This document shows positions 49,201 to 61,200 of a DNA stretch of 64,000 bases, one piece after another. Under the pieces are notes generated by a model. The model was not told where the DNA came from. It was given only the letters and a program-made list of their open reading frames with translations, and ran no database searches. Location of the stretch: positions 1,426,001-1,490,000 of the forward strand of contig NC_064036.1 of NCBI RefSeq assembly GCF_932526225.1, read 5' to 3'. The DNA comes from Nematostella vectensis. Its lineage: Eukaryota; Cnidaria; Anthozoa; Actiniaria; Edwardsiidae. Position numbers and translations under genes: made by a program. Positions within the stretch are counted from its first letter, which is position 1; each line of letters opens with the position of its first letter.

Positions 49201-52200
49201 CTATCAGTGGCTGTAAATGTCATAAAATGTCTATCAGTGGCTGTAAATGTCATAAAATGTCTATCAGTGGCTGTAAATGTCATGTCTATCAGTGGCTGTA
49301 AATGTCATAAAATGTCTATCAGTGGCTGTAAATGTCATAAAATGTCTATCAGTGGCTGTAAATGTCAAAAAATGTCTATCAGTGACTGTAAATGTCATGT
49401 CTATCAGTGACTGTAAATGTCAAAAAATGTCTATCAGTGACTGTAAATGTCATGTCTATCAGTGACTGTAAATGTCAAAAAATGTCTATCAGTGACTGTA
49501 AATGTCATAAAATGTCTATCAGTGGCTGTCAATGTCAAAAAATATCTATCAGTGGCTGTAAATGTCATAAAATGTCTATCAGTGGCTGTAAATGTCAACA
49601 AATGTCTATCAGTGGCTGTAAATGTCATAAAATGTCTATCAGTGGCTGTAAATGTCAACAAATGTCTATCAGTGACTGTAAATGTCAAAAAATGTCTATC
49701 AGTGACTGTAAATGTCATGTCTATCAGTGACTGTAAATGTCATGTCTATCACTGACTGTAAATGTCAAAAAATGTCTATCAGTGACTGTAAATGTCATAA
49801 AATGTCTATCAGTGGCTGTAAATGTCATAAAATGTCTATCAGTGGCTGTAAATGTCATAAAATGTCTATCAGTGACTGTAAATGTCATAAAATGTCTATC
49901 AGTGGCTGTAAATGTCATGTCTATCAGTGGCTGTAAATGTCATAAAATGTCTATCAGTGGCTGTAAATGTCATAAAATGTCTATCAGTGACTGTAAATGT
50001 CATACATACCACGGCGCTGAGGTCTATGTTCACCATTCGTCTGTTTTCCCACTTGACCGGCTGTAATCCTGCAATCGTCATCTGCGCAGCCGCAGTGCGG
50101 TAAGCAAACTTTAACAGCCAGTCGTACCTAAGCCCACGAACAACATGCCGTAAGTGCTTGTTTTAGCGCCCTGCTTCACATATTAAGTATACCCCGTCTG
50201 AAATCAGTGAATTAGTTCAACAAATAATAGTGGAATAGAATGAACATTGGACACCCCTCTGTCGAATATTTAGAATATCGGCAGCCATATTTAGAATATC
50301 GGCACCAAGGATTGGCTTATGGTAGGGGTTGGTGTGCGCAGTCATAGGTATCATATGTAAAAAGCATTGTATTTAAAGATTCCTTTTATAAGAAATGACC
50401 AACTTTTTAGCAGTTAAGGAAGGGGGTGCGCAGTCATAGGTATCATATGGAAAAAGCATAGTATTTGAAGATTCTCTAATATGGAATGACCCACTTTTTG
50501 GCCGCCAAGGAGGGGGGGGGGGGGAGGTGGACGCCTACACAGTAAAGCATCACAGGAAGGATGAAGGAGCCTCCTATTATCAGGATAGCTGATAACCGCC
50601 GTCGCATGAATCTCATATAGTGCCTTTATAACTATAAAATGTTATCACAACTCACTTGCAGTATCCGTTAACTATTCGACCAGCGACAACTTTCTCAAAA
50701 GCGCTCCAATCCCCAATGTCAGCAGTTACTGGTGCACCTAGCAAGATGGCGTCTTGAACTAAACCCTCGCCACCTAGTGAGCAAGGGTATTCGATGTCTT
50801 TTAGGGATTGTAGATATTAGAATAAGATTTGGGGCTAAAACTGCAACAATGTGTTATCAGGCAGTTCGCAACAGCCGTAGCAACACTGTCCCTGAGGCCT
50901 CACCAGAGACGTGAAGGCCTCACGCAAATACATCCAATACACAGCAGGAAAACGTGCTTCACACCCAACACTACAATTCAATGACCATACATCCAAAACC
51001 TCAAAACAACTACAATGCACCCGGCACCTATATCAACTGTAGGAAAACTGCACCCAACATCTCATTACAACACCCACACACACACCCACACACACACCCA
51101 CACACATACCCACACACACACACTCACACACACACCCAGCGCTTCATAATAACTAATGCAACACCCACACCCACACACACACCCAGCACTTCATAATAAC
51201 TAATGCAACACCCACACACACAGACAGCACTTCATAATAACTAATGCGACACCCACACACACACCCAGCACTTCATAATAACTAATGCAACACCCACACA
51301 CACACCCAGCACTTCATAATAACTAATGCAACACCCACACACACACCCAGCACTTCATAATAACTAATACAACACCCACACACACACGCAGCACTCCATA
51401 ATAACTAATACAACACACACACACACACACCCAGCACTTCATAATAACTAATGCAACACACACACCCAGCACTTCATAATAACTAATACAACACCCACAC
51501 CCACACACACACCCAGCACTTCATAATAACTAATGCAACACCCACAAACACACCCAGCACTTCGTAATAACTAATACAACACCCACACACACACCCAGCA
51601 CTTCATAATAACTAATGCAACACCCACACACACACCCAGCACTTCATAATAACTAATGCAACACCCACACACACACCCAGCACTTCATAATAACTAATAC
51701 AACACCCACACACACACCCTGCACTCCATAATAACTAATACAACACCCACACACACACCCAGCACTTCATAATAACTAATGCAACACCCACACACACACC
51801 CAACACTTCATAATAACTAATGCAACACCCACACACACACCCAGCACTTCATAATAACTAATACAACACCCACACACACACCCAGCACTCCATAATAACT
51901 AATACAACACCCACACACACACCCAGCACTCCATAATAACTAATACAACACACACACACACACACCCAGCACTCCATAATAACTAATACAACACCCACAC
52001 ACACACCCAGCACTCCATAATAACTAATACAACACACACACACACACACCCAGCACTTCATAATAACTAATGCAACACACACACCCAGCACTTCATAATA
52101 ACTAATACAACACCCACACACACACCCAGCACTTCATAATAACTAATGCAACACCCACACACACACCCAGCACTTCATAATAACTAATACAACACCCACA

Positions 52201-55200
52201 CCCACACACACACCCAGCACTTCATAATAACTAATGCAACACCCACACACACACCCAGCACTCCATAATAACTAATGCAACACACACACACACCCAGCAC
52301 TTCATAATAACTAATGCAACACCCACACACACACCCAGCACTTCATAATAACTAATGCAACACCCACACACACACCCAGCACTTCATAATAACTAATACA
52401 ACACCCACACACACACCCAGCACTTCATAATAACTAATGCGACACCCACACACACACCCAGCACTTCATAATAACTAATGCAACACCCACACACACACAG
52501 CACTTCATAATAACTAATACAACACCCACACCCAGCACTTCATAATAACTAATGCAACACCCACAAACACACCCAGCACTTCATAATAACTAATACAACA
52601 CCCACACACACACCCAGCACTTCATAATAACTAATACAACACCCACACCCACACCCAGCACTTCATAATAACTAATGCAACACCCACACACACACAGCAC
52701 TTCATAATAACTAATACAACACCCACACACACACCCAGCACTTCATAATAACTAATGCAACACCCACACACACACACAGCACTTCATAATAACTAATACA
52801 ACACCCACACCCACACCCAGCACTTCATAATAACTAATGCGACACCCACACACACACACAGCACTTCATAATAACTAATGCGACACCCACACACACACCC
52901 AGCACTTCATAATAACTAATGCAACACCCACACACACACCCAGCACTTCATAATAACTAATACAACACCCACACACACACCCAGCACTCCATAATAACTA
53001 ATGCGACACCCACACACACACCCAGCACTTCATAATAACTAATGCAACACCCACACACACACCCAGCACTTCATAATAACTAATACAACACCCACACACA
53101 CACCCAGCACTCCATAATAACTAATGCAACACCCACACACACACCCAGCACTTCATAATAAGTAATACAACACCCACACCCACACCCACACCCAGCACTC
53201 CATAATAACTAATACAACACCCACACACACACCCAGCACTTCATAATAACTAATACAACACCCACACACACACCCAGCACTTCATAATAACTAATACAAC
53301 ACCCACACACACACCCTGCACTCCATAATAACTAATGCAACACCCACACACACACACCCTGCACTCCATAATAACTAATGCAACACCCACACACACACCC
53401 AGCACTCCATAATAACTAATGCAACACCCACACACACACCCAGCACTTCATAATAACTAATGCAACACCCACAAACACACCCAGCACTTCGTAATAACTA
53501 ATACAACACCCACACACACACCCAGCACTCCATAATAACTAATACAACACACACACACACACACCCAGCACTTTATAATAACTAATACAACACCCACACC
53601 CAGCACTTCATAATAACTAATGCAACACCCACACACACACCCAGCACTTCATAATAACTAATACAACACCCACACACACACCCAGCACTCCATAATAACT
53701 AATACAACACACACACCCAGCACTTCATAATAACTAATGCAACACACACACACACACACCCAGCACTCCATAATAACTAATACAACACCCACACACACAC
53801 CCAGCACTTCATAATAACTAATGCGACACCCACACACACACCCAGCACTTCATAATAACTAATGCGACACCCACACACACACCCAGCACTCCATAATAAC
53901 TAATACAACACCCACACACACACCCAGCACTTCATAATAACTAATGCGACACCCACACACACACCCAGCACTTCATAATAACTAATACAACACCCACACA
54001 CACACCCAGCACTCCATAATAACTAATACAACACACACACCCAGCACTCCATAATAACTAATACAACACACACACACACACACCCAGCACTCCATAATAA
54101 CTAATACAACACCCACACACACACCCAGCACTTCATAATAACTAATGCGACACCCACACACACACCCAGCACTTCATAATAACTAATGCGACACCCACAC
54201 ACACACCCAGCACTTCATAATAACTAATACAACACCCACACACACACCCAGCACTCCATAATAACTAATGCAACACCCACACACACACCCAGCACTCCAT
54301 AATAACTAATACAACACCCCCACACACACCCAGCACTCCATAATAACTAATGCAACACCCACACACACACCCAGCACTTCATAATAAGTAATACAACACC
54401 CACACCCACACCCACACCCAGCACTCCATAATAACTAATACAACACCCACACCCACACACACACCCAGCACTTCATAATAACTAATACAACACCCACACA
54501 CACACCCAGCACTTCATAATAACTAATACAACACCCACACACACACCCAGCACTTCATAATAACTAATACAACACCCACACACACACCCTGCACTCCATA
54601 ATAACTAATGCAACACCCACACACACACCCAGCACTCCATAATAACTAATGCAACACCCACACACACACCCAGCACTTCATAATAACTAATGCAACACCC
54701 ACAAACACACCCAGCACTTCGTAATAACTAATACAACACCCACACACACACCCAGCACTCCATAATAACTAATACAACACACACACACACACACCCAGCA
54801 CTCCATAATAACTAATGCAACACCCACACACACACACCCAGCACTTCATAATAAGTAATACAACACCCACACCCACACCCAGCACTCCATAATAACTAAT
54901 ACAACACCCACACACACACCCAGCACTTCATAATAACTAATACAACACCCACACACACACCCAGCACTTCATAATAACTAATACAACACCCACACACACA
55001 CCCAGCACTCCATAATAACTAATACAACACACACACACACACACCCAGCACTCCATAATAACTAATACAACACCCACACACACACCCAGCACTTCATAAT
55101 AACTAATGCGACACCCACACACACACCCAGCACTTCATAATAACTAATACAACACCCACACACACACCCAGCACTTCATAATAACTAATACAACACCCAC

Positions 55201-58200
55201 ACACACACCCAGCACTTCATAATAACTAATGCGACACCCACACACACACCCAGCACTTCATAATAACTAATGCAACACCCACACACACACCCAGCACTTC
55301 ATAATAACTAATGCAACACCCACACACACACCCAGCACTTCATAATAACTAATGCAACACCCACACACACACCCAGCACTTCATAATAACTAATACAACA
55401 CCCACACACACACCCAGCACTTCATAATAACTAATGCAACACCCACACGCACACCCAGCACTTCATAATAACTAATGCGACACCCACACACACACCCAGC
55501 ACTTCATAATAACTAATGCAACACCCACACACACACCCAGCACTTCATAATAACTAATACAACACCCACACGCACACAGCACTTCATAATAACTAATGCG
55601 ACACCCACACACACACCCAGCACTTCATAATAACTAATGCGACACCCACACCCACACCCAGCACTTCATAATAACTAATGCAACACCCACACACACACCC
55701 AGCACTTCATAACAACTAATGCAACACCCACACACACACCCAGCACTTCATAATAACTAATGCGACACCCACACACACACCCAGCACTTCATAATAACTA
55801 ACACAACACCCACACCCACACACACACCCAGCACTTCATAATAACTAATACAACACCCACACCCACACACACACCCAGCACTTCATAATAACTAATGCAA
55901 CACCCACACGCACACCCAGCACTTTATAATAACTAATACAACACCCACACCCAGCACTTCATAATAACTAATGCAACACAAACACACACACACCCAGCAC
56001 TTCATAATAACTAATACAACACCCACACACACACCCAGCACTTCATAATAACTAATGCAACACCCACACACACACCCAGCACTTCATAATAACTAATACA
56101 ACACCCACACACACACCCAGCACTCCATAATAACTAATGCAACACCCACACACACACCCAGCACTTCATAATAACTAATGCAACACCCACACACACACCC
56201 AGCACTTCATAATAACTAATGCAACACCCACACACACACCCAGCACTACATAATAACTAATGCAACACCCACACACACACCCAGCACTTCATAATAACTA
56301 ATGCAACACCCACACACACATTCAGCACTTCATAATAACTAACACAACACCCACACCCACACACACACCCAGCACTTCATAATAACTAACACAACACCCA
56401 CACACACACCCAGCACTTCATAATAACTAATGCAACACCCACACACACACCCAGCACTTCATAATAACTAATGCAACACCCACACACACACCCAGCACTT
56501 CATAATAACTAACACAACACCCACACCCACACACACACCCAGCACTTCATAATAACTAACACAACACCCACACCCACACACACACCCAGCACTTCATAAT
56601 AACTAATACAACACCCACACCCACACACACACCCAGCACTTCATAATAACTAATGCAACACCCACACACACACCCAGCACTTCATAATAACTAATGCAAC
56701 ACCCACACACACACCCAGCACTTCATAATAACTAATGCAACACCCACACACACACCCAGCACTTCATAATAACTAATACAACACCCACACACACTCCCAG
56801 CACTTCATAATAACTAATGCAACACCCACACACACACCCAGCACTCCATAATAACTAATGCAACACCCACACACACACCCAGCACTTCATAATAACTAAT
56901 GCGACACCCACACACACACCCAGCACTTCATAATAACTAATACAACACCCACACACACACCCAGCACTTTATAATAACTAATACAACACCCACACACACA
57001 CCCAGCACTTCATAATAACTAATGCGACACCCACACACACACCCAGCACTTCATAATAACTAATACAACACCCACACACACACCCAGCACTTCATAATAA
57101 CTAATGCAACACCCACACGCACACCCAGCACTTCATAATAACTAATGCGACACCCACACACACACCCAGCACTTCATAATAACTAATGCAACACCCACAC
57201 ACACACCCAGCACTTCATAATAACTAATACAACACCCACACGCACACAGCACTTCATAATAACTAATGCGACACCCACACACACACCCAGCACTTCATAA
57301 TAACTAATGCGACACCCACACCCACACCCAGCACTTCATAATAACTAATGCAACACCCACACACACACCCAGCACTTCATAACAACTAATGCAACACCCA
57401 CACACACACCCAGCACTTCATAATAACTAATGCGACACCCACACACACACCCAGCACTTCATAATAACTAACACAACACCCACACCCACACACACACCCA
57501 GCACTTCATAATAACTAATACAACACCCACACCCACACACACACCCAGCACTTCATAATAACTAATGCAACACCCACACGCACACCCAGCACTTTATAAT
57601 AACTAATACAACACCCACACCCAGCACTTCATAATAACTAATGCAACACAAACACACACACACCCAGCACTTCATAATAACTAATACAACACCCACACAC
57701 ACACCCAGCACTTCATAATAACTAATGCAACACCCACACACACACCCAGCACTTCATAATAACTAATACAACACCCACACACACACCCAGCACTCCATAA
57801 TAACTAATGCAACACCCACACACACACCCAGCACTTCATAATAACTAATGCAACACCCACACACACACCCAGCACTTCATAATAACTAATGCAACACCCA
57901 CACACACACCCAGCACTTCATAATAACTAATGCAACACCCACACACACACCCAGCACTTCATAATAACTAATGCAACACCCACACACACACCCAGCACTT
58001 CATAATAACTAACACAACACCCACACCCACACACACACCCAGCACTTCATAATAACTAACACAACACCCACACACACACCCAGCACTTCATAATAACTAA
58101 TGCAACACCCACACACACACCCAGCACTTCATAATAACTAATGCAACACCCACACACACACCCAGCACTTCATAATAACTAACACAACACCCACACCCAC

Positions 58201-61200
58201 ACACACACCCAGCACTTCATAATAACTAACACAACACCCACACCCACACACACACCTAGCACTTCATAATAACTAATACAACACCCACACCCACACACAC
58301 ACCCAGCACTTCATAATAACTAATGCAACACCCACACACACACCCAGCACTTCATAATAACTAATGCAACACCCACACACACACCCAGCACTTCATAATA
58401 ACTAATGCAACACCCACACACACACCCAGCACTTCATAATAACTAATACAACACCCACACACACTCCCAGCACTTCATAATAACTAATGCAACACCCACA
58501 CACACACCCAGCACTTCTAATAACTAATGCAACACCCACAAACACACCCAGCACTTCATAATAACTAATGCAACACGCACACACACACCCAGCACTTCAT
58601 AATAACTAATGCAACACCCACACACACACCCAGCACTTCATAATAACTAATGCAACACCCACACACACACCCAGCACTTCATAATAACTAATGCAACACC
58701 CACACACACACCCAGCACATCATAATAACTAATGCAACACCCACACACACACCCAGCACTTCATAATAACTAATGCGACACACACACACACCCAGCACTC
58801 CATAATAACTAATACAACACCCACACACACACCCAGCACTTCATAATAACTAATGCAACACCCACACACACACCCAGCACTTCATTATAACTAATGCAAC
58901 ACCCACACCCACACCCAGCACTTCATAATAACTAATACAACAGAGTGCACATCCAGCCGGTCAGTAGCTGGATGAAGAATAAATAGAACCCACCCAACAA
59001 ACGGCATGTAGCCACTTGAGGATTATGCTAGTAGATATTTTCCTTAAAATCATAAACACTATTGCACACATATAATCGTAAACCCCACTGCATATATAAA
59101 TACTGTAAGTTAGCAGTCTACCTTTCATTTTGGCAAGCGCTTTAAGGCAGTGGAATATCACACGAGCGCCAAAGCTGAACCCAATCAGAGATACAGGTCG
59201 ACAGCCCTGGAATAGCATAAAGACAACCATAACATAAATTGCCCCTTATATCTCTTATAGTCCAAGCCACTATGACAAAATTCACTAACTAGGGCCATAG
59301 CCGGGAACGCATTGAAAATGTCCCCCAATATATCAAAAGACATTTAAAGATTCTCCCCCCCCAAACCCTTTCCTCGATTTATTACATGCATCGTAAATAT
59401 CTCCTACCACTATATTTCATGTACCTGTTCCCTCTCCACTAAGACCCTGGCGAGCTGCTTGCCGACTTCAGCAGCCCTGCGAGCGCACACACCCCAAGGA
59501 TTGTCAATCAGGTAGCCAAGCTTAAGAACACTCATTGGCCAGGCTATCGCCGACATGATACCTGCAATAACAGATCATAAGAGAGGCACAGTACATGTAA
59601 AATGCTAGAGGAAAACTGTAAGTACCGATCTGTGTTCGGCTGTCGCGGTGTAAGAGCAATAAGATAAAGGTTATAGCAATTGATGGGATATGGCCACCGA
59701 TGATAATAAAAATGAAAGCGATATTGGTCCTTACAATATCATGATTTTGGTGGTGATAATGACGATGGTGAGCATGATGACAATGATGGTGATGAAGATG
59801 ACGGTGAATATGATAATGATAACAATAATGATAATGATGATAAATAATGATAATGACATACCTTGAAGTATTGTGAATTTAAGCGCTTCCTGTGTTGCCA
59901 AGGAGATGGCACCAGATGTGACAAGCGATGTTATACCTGACCCTACTTCCCTCAGATACCTGACCAAGTTATACAGACTTTACATAGACATTGATTACCA
60001 ACGAATAAACGTCCAAAGGGTCTGCTACAAAAGTTTGTTTTGGGGGGCACAACTCATGAATGGTATTTGCTGGAGGATAAAGGGGGGTTATTTATATTTT
60101 TTTCATTATTCATATTTCCTTGGTGAAATTCTGACTCACACAAAGAACGGATGTGTATTTCCAGATAGGGAGAATAGAAAGCTTTAATACTAGAGACCTT
60201 TTCTATTGAATATGACCTTGTGCCTTACGTACTTGGGTTCCCATTTCAAACAGTATCTTTCTCGGGAAAGCCTCATTGTTCTCCACGGTTCCTTGAATCC
60301 TTTTTCTTCGTCAGTCTCTGGCATTTCTTCCTCATCATCTGTCAATTAGAAGAACCGTTACAATCCCTGGAGAATCCTACAGTAGAGTATTAATTTGTAT
60401 TATGCATTTCAAGTATTTCACACCTTGATCTGGCTCTTCCAGCCATCCGGATATTGCAATTGTGAGGTGAAGGTGATCACCATCAGTCAGCTTCTCAAAC
60501 TCAAACTGTTCTATTTCCCCAAGACGTCTTTTCATCTTGTATCCTATAGAATAAGACAAACATCAACCACATTGAACTCGAAATGTTCCTATCTCCCCTA
60601 TACGTTTTATATTTTTAAAAACTCTATAAGGCAGTGTTACAAGTTAGTATGACATAAATTAATACTTGGATGGAGTAGACGTCTCTACCTGTTAGTCCTG
60701 CTCCAGCAGCTCCGAATAATGAAGTAATAATTGCTAGTCCCTGAACACCAGCTAAGACGGCAGCCGCCCCTCCTCCTAGCAGTGTGCCGGCTCCTGCGGC
60801 AATAAGGGGTGCAGCTAGACCCCCTGTAAGACCTGGTGAAACAACAAGCAATGAGAGGTGTGGCTAGACCCCCTGTTAGGCCTGGTAAAACAACAAGCAA
60901 TAAGGGGTGTGGCTAGACCCCCTGTTAGGCCTGGTAAAACAACAAGCAATAAGGGGTGTGGCTAGACCCCCTGTTAGGCCTGGTAAAACAAAAAGCAATA
61001 ACGGGTGTGGCTAGACCCCCTGTTAGGCCTGGTGAAACAACAAGCAATAACGGGTGTGGCTAGACCCCCTGTTAGGCCTGGTGAAACAACAAGCAATAAG
61101 GGGTGTGGCTTGACCCCCTGTTACGCCTGGTGAAACAACAAGCAATGAGAGATGTGGCTAGACCCCCTGTTAGGCCTGGTAAAACAACAAGCAATAAGGG

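Noticed and set aside
47152-50103. Many overlapping Cys/Ser-rich open frames (KMSISDCKC, CLSVTVNV)
   Set aside because: Products of the 25/30-bp satellite in an intron of TMCO4; the same sequence is open in several frames on both strands.
51063-58945. CRISPR-like array of regular repeats
   Set aside because: Units are directly contiguous without unique spacers, the host is an animal genome, and no cas genes are present.
59739-59860. Ile/Ser-rich open frames next to a TMCO4 exon
   Set aside because: They come from an ATG/ATA microsatellite (GATAATGATGATAA) in the intron.
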